A stretch of 11,703 nucleotides of DNA from an uncultured Prevotella sp. (GTDB taxonomy: Bacteria; Bacteroidota; Bacteroidia; Bacteroidales; Bacteroidaceae): contig CAAGSA010000120.1 of the NCBI GenBank assembly GCA_900772835.1, positions 1 through 11,703 of the forward strand, in the 5' to 3' direction. Made by a program: the position numbers and the translations under genes. The notes under the pieces are model-generated. The model saw only the letters and a list, made by a program, of their open reading frames with translations. It was not told where the DNA came from and made no database searches. Below are positions 5,057-11,703 of the stretch, in pieces; position 1 is the first letter of the stretch; each line of letters begins with the position of its first letter.

Positions 5057-7276
5057 TTATTTCAGATAATCCTCGAAGTATTGCGTTATGCGTTCGTGCA
5101 GATGCACGCTCTTGTGTCCCATCATATTGTGTCCTTCGCCTGGATATGCAAAGAAGTCCGGCTGTGTGCCTTCCTCAGAGCATGCGTTGAGGAACATCAG
5201 AGCGTTCTGCGGCACAACGGTGGGGTCGTTCATTCCCGTTATAATCTGCAGCTTGCCTTTCAGGTCCTTCGCCTTGTTGAGGAGCGAAGTCTTGGCATAT
5301 CCTTCCGGATTGGCTTCCGGTGTGTCCATGTAGCGCTCGCCGTACATCACCTCATACCATTTCCAGTCGATTACCGGTCCGCCGGCAACGCCCACTTTGA
5401 ACACGTCGGGATAGTTCGTCATCAGCGATATGGTCATGAATCCTCCGAAGCTCCATCCGTGCACGCCAATTCGGTCGGCATCAACGTATGGCAGCGACTT
5501 CAGGTATTCCACACCCTTCATCTGGTCCTTCATCTCCTCCTGTCCGAGCTGTCGGAAAGTAGCCTGCTCGAATTCCTTTCCACGGTTTTCGCTTCCCCTG
5601 TTGTCGATAATGAAGAGCAGGTATCCTTTCTGTGCCATGTATGTCTCCCATGGGCGGCTGCTCCAGTGCCAGCGTGCGTCAACATTGTGTGCGTGCGGTC
5701 CGCCGTATACGTATACCACAGTCGGGTATTTCTTGTTCGGGTCGAAATCCACCGGCTTCACCATTCTCCAGTATAGGTCGGTCTTTCCGTCGGCAGCCTT
5801 CAGCGAGCCGCAGGAGTATTCCGGCACCTTGTATCCCTTCTCCGTCCAGGGGTCCTTGGCGTTGAGCAAGAGGCAGCGTTTGCCGTTTTCTGTGTCGATG
5901 GCGGTTATCCGGCGCGGCACGTCGGGTGTCTGGTAGTTGTCGCAGATGTATCTTCCGCTGTGGCTCATGGTTGCTGCAGCGTGCCATCCCTTTCCGTTCT
6001 CGTCGATCAGTGTTCGCTTTCCTGTAGCCACGTCCACCATGTATACGTTCTGCTGTATCGGGTTGCATTCGTTCGATGTGTAGATTATGCTCTTGCGCTT
6101 TTGGTTGAACCCGAGCATCTGCAGCACCTCCCAGTTGCCTTTCGTCAGCTGTTCCACTTCGAGCGACTCCGTGTTGCTTGCCATGCGGCTGCCGTGTTTG
6201 CCGAGAGTGCATACGTACATGTGGTTATATCCGTCGTATCGGCTCTGCATGATAAACTTGGTGTTGTCCCATGGCAGGAACACAATCGGGTGCTGCGGCT
6301 CCACGTATTTCTCGTCCACCTCGCGGTACAGTTCTCCCGTTTTCTCTCCCGTCTGTGCGTCGTAGGCGGTGAGTCGGCAGTCGTTCTGGTCGCGGTTCAG
6401 CTCAAACATATATATCTTCTTGCTGTCGGGTGCCCATGATATGTTCGTGAAGTAGCGGTCGGTCGGGTCTCCTGCCTTCAGGTATACCGTCTTGCCTGAT
6501 GCGAGGTCGTAAACGCCCACGGTCACCTTGTGGCTTGTCATTCCTGCCATCGGATATTTGTCCGGCTCGTATGTTGCTTCCCTTTCAAAGGTGTTCACCT
6601 GTGGGTAGTCAGCCACCATGGTCTGGTCCATGCGGTAGAAGGCGAGCTTTGTGCCGTCGGCAGACCAGAAGAGACCTTCGTTGCTGTTGAACTCATTGCG
6701 GTGTACAGCCTGTCCGTACACGATTTCGCGGCTTCCGTCGGTTGTGAGTTGTGTGGTCTTTCCCTCGCCGTCAACCACGTAAAGGTTGTCTCCCTTCACG
6801 TATGCGAGTGCCTTTGTCTTTTCGTTCCATTTTGCAGCCTGTTCCTTTTCGCGCTTCTGGCGCCACAGGGTTGTTTTCTTCTTGAAGTCTACGAGCATGC
6901 GCTCGCTCTTTGTCGTGAGCAGCACCAGTGTCTTGTCGGCGTACGGGAACTGTGCGTATCCCAGGTTCCTCACCTTGTTCTCGTCGGTAGTCCTTGCCCA
7001 TTTGTTCAGTTCGTCAACGGTGAACAGCGTTGTTTCCTTGCCGGTTTTCTTGTCTACGATTTTGCAGTCTTCCGGGTTTCTGCGCACGAGCTGGTCGCCC
7101 CACCATTCCATGTTCCTGTATTCAGGAATCATGTTGTGGTAGTTTTTCCCTCCGAAGTTCAGGTCTTCGAGTGTGAATTGTTTTTCCTGTGCCACTGCGT
7201 TCATGGTTGTTAGAATGCAGGCGGCGGCAACGGCAAATCGTTTTGCCGCCGTCTTGACTGAGTGTTTATTCATCAT
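5057..7276 (-). CDS. Exported S9 prolyl oligopeptidase, PtpA/DPP-IV type
   Basis: A 739-residue secreted serine peptidase. The signal peptide runs from the N terminus through a hydrophobic core to AVAQ at about residue 30. A beta-propeller domain follows, then a C-terminal alpha/beta hydrolase. The catalytic triad is Ser609 in HGWSFGG, Asp684 in GMNDP and His716 in GEGHN. The Glu of VHRNEF (Glu195) is the likely anchor for the substrate N terminus. The segment spacing and surrounding sequence closely recall Porphyromonas gingivalis prolyl tripeptidyl peptidase PtpA, and DPP-IV is the close alternative. It would remove tri- or dipeptides ending in Pro from peptides in the periplasm or at the surface, feeding amino acid use. 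ATG 7276 (or 7273) lies inside the end of the methyltransferase gene with an 11-nt overlap. The frame is open further up to 7456, but only within that gene and without a signal peptide at its start. Confidence 0.9.
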   Translation of the reverse strand: MMNKHSVKTAAKRFAVAAACILTTMNAVAQEKQFTLEDLNFGGKNYHNMIPEYRNMEWWGDQLVRRNPEDCKIVDKKTGKETTLFTVDELNKWARTTDENKVRNLGYAQFPYADKTLVLLTTKSERMLVDFKKKTTLWRQKREKEQAAKWNEKTKALAYVKGDNLYVVDGEGKTTQLTTDGSREIVYGQAVHRNEFNSNEGLFWSADGTKLAFYRMDQTMVADYPQVNTFEREATYEPDKYPMAGMTSHKVTVGVYDLASGKTVYLKAGDPTDRYFTNISWAPDSKKIYMFELNRDQNDCRLTAYDAQTGEKTGELYREVDEKYVEPQHPIVFLPWDNTKFIMQSRYDGYNHMYVCTLGKHGSRMASNTESLEVEQLTKGNWEVLQMLGFNQKRKSIIYTSNECNPIQQNVYMVDVATGKRTLIDENGKGWHAAATMSHSGRYICDNYQTPDVPRRITAIDTENGKRCLLLNAKDPWTEKGYKVPEYSCGSLKAADGKTDLYWRMVKPVDFDPNKKYPTVVYVYGGPHAHNVDARWHWSSRPWETYMAQKGYLLFIIDNRGSENRGKEFEQATFRQLGQEEMKDQMKGVEYLKSLPYVDADRIGVHGWSFGGFMTISLMTNYPDVFKVGVAGGPVIDWKWYEVMYGERYMDTPEANPEGYAKTSLLNKAKDLKGKLQIITGMNDPTVVPQNALMFLNACSEEGTQPDFFAYPGEGHNMMGHKSVHLHERITQYFEDYLK

Positions 7277-8777
7277 TTCGGTTATACTTTTGGTTTTTTC
7301 CTTTAAAGTTTTTCCCGTATGGCTTTCCGCCCTTCCGGTCGTTTCTCCCGTATGAGCGTCCTCCCTTGTCGAAGGGTTTTCTGCCGCGCCTTTCGTCGTC
7401 ATCGTCGCGTCCGCGTCTTTCCTTTGTCCTCGGTCTGCGTTCGCGTTTGCTTTCAAATGCGTCGATGTCGTTGCTGTACGGGCTTTTGCGGAATTTGAAC
7501 GAGCGTATGTCGTCCTCGTCCGTCGTTTCCGGTTCGTCGAGTCGCTTTTTGAATTCGCGGTGCTCCTTGAAGCGGTGCTTCTCTGCCATCTGCTTCTTTT
7601 CGTCTTCCGTCTTGAGAATGTTTCCCTCGCTGCGGAAGTCCTTGAATCCTCCTTCGAACATGATGTACTTTCTGAATTCGCATTCCAGCGAACCGTTGTA
7701 TAGAGGAATCTTCTGCGACGGTTTCAGTCCTATCTCGTCGAAGCATTCCTTTCTGTAGCTGAGCACCCATGCCTCTCCGTTCTTGAACTTGTGTTTCAGC
7801 GTGTCGCCTATCATCTTGTATGTTCCGAGCAGGTTTGGCGTTGAAATTCTTTCTCCGTATGGTGGGTTTGTAATCATGAATGATTTTCCTTCCGGCTGCT
7901 CGAAGTCCTTGAAGTCGGCGCAGGTCACGGTGATGTCCTGACTCAGTCCTGCCGCCTTCACGTTCATGATGGCGGTGTTCACAGCCTTCATGTCCACGTC
8001 TGATGCGTAGATATGGTGTGTGAATTCCCTTTCCTGCGATTCGTCGTTGTATATGGTGTCGAAGAGGTCCGGGTCGAAGTCTTTCCATTTTTCGAATGCG
8101 AAGCTCTTCCGGAACAGTCCCGGTGCCATGTTCTTGGCTATGAGTGCGGCTTCAATGGCTATTGTTCCCGATCCGCACATCGGGTCGTAGAGGTCGGTGT
8201 CGCCTTTCCATCCCGACATGAGTATCATTCCCGCTGCGAGCACCTCGTTCAGCGGAGCCTCCACAGACTCCTGCCTGTATCCTCTGCGGTGCAGGCTTTC
8301 GCCGCTGGAGTCGAGCGACAGCGTACATTTGTCTTCGGCAATGTGTATGTTCAGCCGGATGTCCGGGTTTGCCACCGATATGTTCGGCCGGCTTCCTGTC
8401 TTCTCGCGGAACTGGTCTACAATGGCGTCCTTCACCTTGTATGCCACGAATTTAGAGTGGCGGAACTCTTCGGAGAATACCACGGAGTCTACGGCGAAGC
8501 AGTCTTTCAGTTCGAGATACTTGCTCCAGTCGATTTTCTTCACCTCGTTATACACGTCGTCGGCACTCAGGGCCTTGAAGTGTTTAATGGGTTTAAGGAT
8601 TCTTATTGCCGTGTGAAGCTGGAAGTTCGCACGATACATCATTTCCTTGTTTCCGGTGAACGACACCATCCGTCGTCCTATTTCCACGTTGTTTGCCCCG
8701 AGCTGTGTCAGCTCCTGTGCCAGCACGGGCTCGAGTCCCATAAAGGTTTTGGCGATGAGCTCAAATTCCTGTTCCAT
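7266..8777 (-). CDS. THUMP-domain rRNA guanine-N2 methyltransferase (RlmL N-terminal type) with basic tail
   Basis: A 503-residue protein. A ferredoxin-like/THUMP RNA-binding region (about 1-155) precedes a Rossmann methyltransferase with the SAM-binding motif DPMCGSGTIAIEAALIA (198-214) and the catalytic NPPYGER (304-310). This layout matches the N-terminal half of E. coli RlmL, which makes m2G2445 in 23S rRNA; the RlmK half is absent, as is common outside gammaproteobacteria. Residues about 441-503 form a low-complexity Lys/Arg/Gly/Asp-rich tail (KRERRPRTKERRGRDDDD, then Gly-Lys-rich repeats). The tail is not part of the catalytic fold and probably adds RNA binding. It is transcribed from the promoter at 8882-8913 and overlaps the exported S9 peptidase gene by 11 nt. 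The family assignment is firm; the exact target base is inferred. Confidence 0.9.
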   Translation of the reverse strand: MEQEFELIAKTFMGLEPVLAQELTQLGANNVEIGRRMVSFTGNKEMMYRANFQLHTAIRILKPIKHFKALSADDVYNEVKKIDWSKYLELKDCFAVDSVVFSEEFRHSKFVAYKVKDAIVDQFREKTGSRPNISVANPDIRLNIHIAEDKCTLSLDSSGESLHRRGYRQESVEAPLNEVLAAGMILMSGWKGDTDLYDPMCGSGTIAIEAALIAKNMAPGLFRKSFAFEKWKDFDPDLFDTIYNDESQEREFTHHIYASDVDMKAVNTAIMNVKAAGLSQDITVTCADFKDFEQPEGKSFMITNPPYGERISTPNLLGTYKMIGDTLKHKFKNGEAWVLSYRKECFDEIGLKPSQKIPLYNGSLECEFRKYIMFEGGFKDFRSEGNILKTEDEKKQMAEKHRFKEHREFKKRLDEPETTDEDDIRSFKFRKSPYSNDIDAFESKRERRPRTKERRGRDDDDERRGRKPFDKGGRSYGRNDRKGGKPYGKNFKGKNQKYNRNDE

Positions 8778-8881
8778 TATCGAATATTCGTTCTTATATA
8801 TATGATTTTATCTTGTTCCTTTTCTGTACGTTTCTTCGTGTTTTCTCGTTGATTGTCCGTGATTAAAGGTCAAAATCTGTG

Positions 8882-8913
8882 CAAATTTACTTGTTTTAGG
8901 TTTATGCGCCAAA
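8882..8913 (-). promoter_or_regulatory. Promoter of the methyltransferase-peptidase operon
   Basis: On the minus strand TTTG (8913-8910) and TAAATTTG (8889-8882) are spaced 20 bp apart, matching the Bacteroidetes consensus. A leader of about 100 nt precedes the methyltransferase ATG at 8777. The -33 box shares bases with the T run of the upstream mutarotase terminator. Confidence 0.8.
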
Positions 8914-8943
8914 AAAACCGGCAATGTTTTGAGCATTCCGGTT
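8911..8943 (-). terminator. Rho-independent terminator of the mutarotase gene
   Basis: On the minus strand AACCGGAATG (8943-8934) pairs with CATTGCCGGTT (8926-8916) with one bulged G and a 7-nt loop, followed by seven T residues. It lies 29 bases past the mutarotase stop. Confidence 0.8.
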
Positions 8944-8971
8944 CATTTTTATTATGGGTATAGTATTTTTT

Positions 8972-9352
8972 TCAGTATAGGTAGAACATTCGTTGCATCA
9001 TCTGCCATTTCTGGTCGGAAGTGGCTTCGGCGGCACATTGCTGGAACATCGCCACGTGCTCTTCCCATTCCTGCTGCCGTGGCAGTGTGGCGAGTTTTGC
9101 CATAGCCTCGTCCCAGTCAAAGTCGAGCGGAGCGTCCACAATCATCACGAGTCTGTTCTCGCTTATGTATATTTCCATCTCCAGTATTCCCACCTGCTTT
9201 ATTCCTTCTTCTATTTCCTTCCAGAAGTGCTCCTTGTCGTGCGCCTTGCGGTATTCGCTTATCAGCCTTGAGTCTGGCTTCAGTTCCATTGTCTGCACGT
9301 AGCGCTTCGTGGGCTGCCCGTATTCCTTGCTTTTGTATCCTTCTGTTTTCAT
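8972..9352 (-). CDS. L-rhamnose mutarotase family protein
   Basis: A 126-residue protein resembling RhaM (about 104 residues in E. coli), which interconverts the alpha and beta anomers of L-rhamnose. The family pattern is visible as KRYVQTMELKP, then EYRKAHDKEHFWKEI with the conserved His, then GIxxxEIYISENRLVMIVD, DWDEAM and LPRQQEWEEHVAMFQ. An N-terminal extension of about 16 residues before the conserved core is unusual but polar and not a signal peptide, so the protein should be cytoplasmic. It is a single-gene unit with its own promoter and terminator. No rhamnose or fucose catabolic genes lie nearby, so the sugar substrate (rhamnose, fucose or another deoxy-sugar) is uncertain. Confidence 0.82.
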   Translation of the reverse strand: MKTEGYKSKEYGQPTKRYVQTMELKPDSRLISEYRKAHDKEHFWKEIEEGIKQVGILEMEIYISENRLVMIVDAPLDFDWDEAMAKLATLPRQQEWEEHVAMFQQCAAEATSDQKWQMMQRMFYLY

Positions 9353-9381
9353 TGTCGTTGTTTTTTAGAGTTATTTTTCTG

Positions 9382-9412
9382 CAAACCTACGATTATTTTT
9401 CTGTATCTCCAA
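9382..9412 (-). promoter_or_regulatory. Promoter of the mutarotase gene
   Basis: On the minus strand TAGGTTTG (9389-9382) matches the -7 consensus, and TTGG (9412-9409) is a partial -33 box 19 bp upstream. It leaves a leader of about 25 nt before the ATG at 9352. Confidence 0.65.
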
Positions 9413-9434
9413 GGAAAAGCGGTGCAAACTTGCT

Positions 9435-9465
9435 CCCAATGCGCCACAGAGTGTGCCGCATTGGG
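9435..9465 (-). terminator. Strong hairpin after the FSU-domain gene, possible terminator
   Basis: CCCAATGCG (9435-9443) and CGCATTGGG (9457-9465) pair perfectly. After one C-C mismatch, CACA and TGTG extend the stem, closing on a GAG loop. It lies 17 bases past the stop of the FSU-domain gene. No T run follows, so it may be a transcript-stabilising hairpin rather than a classical terminator. Confidence 0.5.
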
Positions 9466-9482
9466 CTTGCGATGGCGTTGCG

Positions 9483-10397
9483 TCAGTCGGAGACAGGGCG
9501 TACGGAAAATCCGTTGCAGCGAGAGAGTATGGAGTTTTGTTTTATTCTGTTTGTGGAACTGATGTATAGGTTGTGTGCATTGGGGGAGTCTGTTTTGTCA
9601 ATATTGGAGCACCAATATGCGCATAGCGTTGCGACAGATTCGCGTGAGATGTTTCGGATATTTCCGGCGGCAGGGAAGAACACCCTGTTGTTGGGGTCAA
9701 CAGTAGACACAAATAGGAAGCCTGACACTTCGTATTGGAATGTGTCAATGATGGTTCCGGCAGGAACCCAATAAATTCCACCCTCGGTGATGGTCGGTTC
9801 GGTGGGCAGTTGCTTGATGCCGTATCCGCCGCATGCGTTTATGAGATTGATGAAGTCTTTTTGGGTTGGGATGCGCCATGTGCCGCCCCATGATTTTCTT
9901 GCCACGTCGTATTCGGGCTTCAATATGTTGTTGTCATCGTATGGCTTTGGGTCCCACTCGTAGAAATTGTTGTCACCATTGTTGTGGTTACCACAATAGT
10001 TTATCCAGTTGTGGCTGTATTTAGAGCCGGGGATATGGGTTTCGGTATTGTCGTTACCTTTCCAACTGATTGCTTTTCCTTCTTCAGTAGGGCATTTCGT
10101 ATAGTAAGTGGCAACCTCACCCCATGCATAGAAATTTCCGTATGCGGTTTCTTTGCTCTCGGCAACGGTTGTTGCACCCACGTTCATCGTCGCCCATTTC
10201 AGTCCGGCGATTACCACGTACTCGTGACCGTTTATCTTGTCGAGGTTTCCCACGTCGGTGAATTTCACCGTGTAATGCTCATTCGGTGTGTTTATATACG
10301 TTTCTATCAGTCTGTTGTTGCGGTAGATTCGTATTTCCTGTGCACTGACGCTTGCCATCGCCGTCAGTGCGATGAGCGCAAATAGTATTTTCTTCAT
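9483..10397 (-). CDS. Exported protein with Fibrobacter succinogenes major paralogous domain
   Basis: A 304-residue protein. The signal peptide MKKILFALIALTAMASVSAQ would be cut after Gln20 or just before it, and no lipobox Cys follows. A short IRIYRNNRLIETY segment common in Bacteroidales exported proteins precedes the domain. The FSU major paralogous domain (C-type-lectin-like) is marked by KWATMNVG (67-74), YAWGE (90-94), WRIPT (174-178), FFPAAG (240-245), YWCSN (261-265) and GFSVRPV near the end (296-302). The protein ends with the domain and has no extra sorting tail. Members are cell-surface or secreted proteins of mostly unknown role; a ligand- or glycan-binding role is a family-level guess. 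It is the last gene of the three-gene unit, 26 bases after the stop of the 60-residue peptide. Confidence 0.82.
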   Translation of the reverse strand: MKKILFALIALTAMASVSAQEIRIYRNNRLIETYINTPNEHYTVKFTDVGNLDKINGHEYVVIAGLKWATMNVGATTVAESKETAYGNFYAWGEVATYYTKCPTEEGKAISWKGNDNTETHIPGSKYSHNWINYCGNHNNGDNNFYEWDPKPYDDNNILKPEYDVARKSWGGTWRIPTQKDFINLINACGGYGIKQLPTEPTITEGGIYWVPAGTIIDTFQYEVSGFLFVSTVDPNNRVFFPAAGNIRNISRESVATLCAYWCSNIDKTDSPNAHNLYISSTNRIKQNSILSRCNGFSVRPVSD

Positions 10398-10423
10398 CTT
10401 GCTATTGTTTTTTTAGTTTTTCT

Positions 10424-10606
10424 TTATTCGTCTGATGTCTCGTCTTCCCACATGCCGCCTCCGTTGGCATCGTGTCCCTTTGCGTAAGCCTCTTCGGTTT
10501 CGTACATTCTTTCAGCCTTTATCTGCTCGGAACCACTCAGAATCGGGGTTGGGTCCATTGCAAATATTGTTATTGTTGGCTTGGTATATATCTTTCTCTT
10601 GCTCAT
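10424..10606 (-). CDS. 60-residue peptide with Leu-Ser-Gly-Ser motif and acidic tail
   Basis: The N terminus reads MSKRKIYTKPTITIFAMDPT, followed by PILSGS (21-26), then an acidic, Gly-containing tail (GHDANGGG and a Glu/Asp-rich end). The layout of a short KxYxKPxI start, a beta-type strand, a small-residue motif near residue 25 and a variable tail recalls a class of short Bacteroidales peptides usually annotated as hypothetical. The Leu-Ser-Gly-Ser step also resembles Gly-Gly-type leader cleavage sites, so it could be a leader-plus-core precursor. No peptidase, transporter or modifying enzyme is seen nearby. There is no signal peptide or membrane helix. It starts 3 bases after the upstream exported-protein gene, so it is clearly in the same operon and likely real. 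Confidence 0.65.
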   Translation of the reverse strand: MSKRKIYTKPTITIFAMDPTPILSGSEQIKAERMYETEEAYAKGHDANGGGMWEDETSDE

Positions 10607-10609
10607 GTG

Positions 10610-11494
10610 TTATTTTATTATTTGTCCGTTGATATTGTATTTCTTGTTGCCACGGCAGATCACGATGCGTCCGTTTTCTGCCATTTTCGTCGTCGCAGTC
10701 GCCGTCTGCAGCGTGTTCTGCTGTCGAATGCCGGTAGTCTCGCTGTCGTCGAGCGCCACCGGGATGTAGTTCGTACTGGTTTCGCCGGCAGCCGCCTTCA
10801 GATATGCCACGCCCGGCGGCAGCGTTTCAGCAACGTATCTGAACAGGCCGTAGAGCGAAGAGTCGGTCTTGTCGTGTCCGAAGGTGAACACCGTGCCGTC
10901 TGTAGGGGTGCTGATGCGCAGCGACGTGCCGCTGAGAGCACTTTCCGGTTTGCAGGTGGCATGGTCGGCAGAGAACGTGAAGTCAACACTTTCATCGCCC
11001 TTCACCACGAGCGGCGTCTCCACCGGCACGATATCACCGGCAGACAACTTGTTGGCGTTGGTGAGCAGCAGCGTCTCTGTGGTTGTGTTGAACTCCGGGG
11101 CATACACCTCGCATCCTTCCGGCACCACCACCTGGAACGGGGAGAAGAGCGTGACGTATGGTCTTTTGTCGGTGACGGATGGCGACTTGGTGATTTTGTT
11201 CATTGCGTCGTGTGCGCCGTCAGCCTCGTCGAAGGCGCAGCAATCCACCACCATCACTCCGCCGTTGCTTACGGGAACCGATGCCACGGTGGTGTTGCCG
11301 ATGGTCATCACTGCCTTGCCGTTGACGAAAGATACCGTGGGTGTGGTGTATTGGGTGCCGAATACGGCAGTGCCCAGCTGTTCCACCTTGCCTACGTTCT
11401 GATTTACATTCTGCTCCACGTATATATGCACTTGGGCAGCACTCATGCCGGCATACGCCAGCACGGAGGAAAGTAAATAAACTTTTTTAAACAT
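10610..11494 (-). CDS. Exported beta-rich protein with Prevotella-type C-terminal motif
   Basis: A 294-residue protein. The signal peptide MFKKVYLLSSVLAYAGMSAA leads to AQ at residue 20-21. A central region of about 112-245 has the pattern seen in many Bacteroidales surface proteins: VTLFSPFQVVVPEGCEVYAP, an LSAGDIVPVETPLVVKG stretch, SALSGTSL, then LYGLFRY and LPPGVAYLKA. This suggests a beta-sandwich. After a low-complexity TTGI linker come the last 22 residues, ENGRIVICRGNKKYNINGQI plus IK, which recall the short C-terminal motif of Prevotella exported proteins and may be a sorting-related or degenerate type IX-like tail. Function unknown. It is the first gene of the unit with the 60-residue peptide and the FSU-domain protein, and its promoter probably lies at 11591-11598. 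Confidence 0.78.
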   Translation of the reverse strand: MFKKVYLLSSVLAYAGMSAAQVHIYVEQNVNQNVGKVEQLGTAVFGTQYTTPTVSFVNGKAVMTIGNTTVASVPVSNGGVMVVDCCAFDEADGAHDAMNKITKSPSVTDKRPYVTLFSPFQVVVPEGCEVYAPEFNTTTETLLLTNANKLSAGDIVPVETPLVVKGDESVDFTFSADHATCKPESALSGTSLRISTPTDGTVFTFGHDKTDSSLYGLFRYVAETLPPGVAYLKAAAGETSTNYIPVALDDSETTGIRQQNTLQTATATTKMAENGRIVICRGNKKYNINGQIIK

Positions 11495-11590
11495 TGTAGA
11501 TATTCAGCTATTTGGTTGATATGATATAGACTTTCCGTTTATGCCTTTATTCGAAATGGTATTTTGTTGCATAAGTTTCTATTCGGGGTG

Positions 11591-11598
11591 CAAAGGTA
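11591..11598 (-). promoter_or_regulatory. Probable -7 box of the three-gene exported unit
   Basis: On the minus strand TACCTTTG (11598-11591) matches the TAnnTTTG consensus. No good TTTG is found 19-21 bp upstream (AATT or ATTC instead), so the promoter may be weak or activator-dependent. The leader to the ATG at 11494 is about 90 nt. The rest of 11600-11703 is AT-rich and shows nothing else that I could recognise. Confidence 0.5.
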
Positions 11599-11703
11599 TA
11601 GAAAAAACCCGTTGGCGGAATTAATTTAAGTTGATAAATATGATTAAAAAGTTGTACATATCGCTGATTTTTAGTAACTTAGTGGTGTTCAAAACATTAA
11701 GTC

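Noticed and set aside
4913..5776. Plus-strand open frame opposite the S9 peptidase 3' half
   Set aside because: It runs through the strong terminator and is antisense to the catalytic domain of a clearly real enzyme.
7277..7456. Longer start for the S9 peptidase at 7456
   Set aside because: It would lie wholly inside the methyltransferase tail and bury the signal peptide about 60 residues in.
10472..11476. Long plus-strand open frame opposite the exported beta-rich protein
   Set aside because: Its translation is rich in His, Arg, Val and Cys without domain features, while the minus strand has a signal peptide, promoter and operon spacing.
11504..11572. 22-codon ORF in the leader of the exported unit (minus strand)
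   Set aside because: It starts with ATG and ends 9 bases before the main ATG, but has no ribosome site or recognisable leader-peptide feature.
1..11703. CRISPR array, phage defence cassette, tRNA or rRNA genes
   Set aside because: No spaced direct repeats, no cas or known defence families and no RNA-gene signatures were seen on either strand.

Overview
The window looks like chromosomal DNA from a Bacteroidales bacterium, most likely Prevotella or a close relative. Several upstream regions carry the Bacteroidetes-type promoter (TAnnTTTG at -7, with TTTG-like bases 19-20 bp further up). Exported proteins have short signal peptides ending in Ala-Gln. Two family types seen here are typical of the group: a prolyl tripeptidyl/dipeptidyl peptidase of family S9, and a 'Fibrobacter succinogenes major paralogous domain' protein. 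There are no rRNA or tRNA genes, CRISPR arrays or transposase genes.

Layout. (1) 1-1055, minus strand, AT-richer than the rest: a 46-residue membrane peptide directly coupled to a predicted HExxH zinc metallopeptidase. Its Bacteroidetes-type promoter is bordered by a large nested dyad. (2) 1077-2258, minus strand: a membrane-anchored WG-repeat protein. (3) 2590-5027, plus strand: a TetR-type regulator, a FabG-type 3-oxoacyl-ACP reductase and an RluA-family pseudouridine synthase, ending at a strong bidirectional terminator. The regulator's promoter lies back-to-back with a second -7 box facing the other way, which forms a 19-bp palindrome. Between fabG and the pseudouridine synthase is a roughly 125-bp foldable element with 17-bp inverted termini and a 7-bp direct repeat around it, resembling a MITE. 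(4) 5057-8913, minus strand: a two-gene operon with an 11-nt overlap. A THUMP-domain 23S rRNA methyltransferase (RlmL N-terminal type) with an unusual basic, Gly-rich tail comes first, followed by an exported S9 peptidase very like PtpA. (5) 8911-9412, minus strand: an L-rhamnose mutarotase-family gene with its own promoter and terminator. (6) 9483-11598, minus strand: a tight three-gene unit made of an exported beta-rich protein with a Prevotella-style C-terminal motif, a 60-residue peptide with a Leu-Ser-Gly-Ser motif and acidic tail, and an exported FSU-domain protein.

Most of blocks 3-5 is housekeeping: fatty acid synthesis, RNA modification, peptide degradation and sugar handling. The parts most likely to repay attention are the three-gene exported unit with its embedded small peptide (9483-11494), the membrane-peptide/metallopeptidase pair (10-896) with its dyad, the MITE-like element (4098-4238) and the divergent promoter palindrome (2603-2621). 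All functional names come from reading translations and motifs by eye. No database search was possible.
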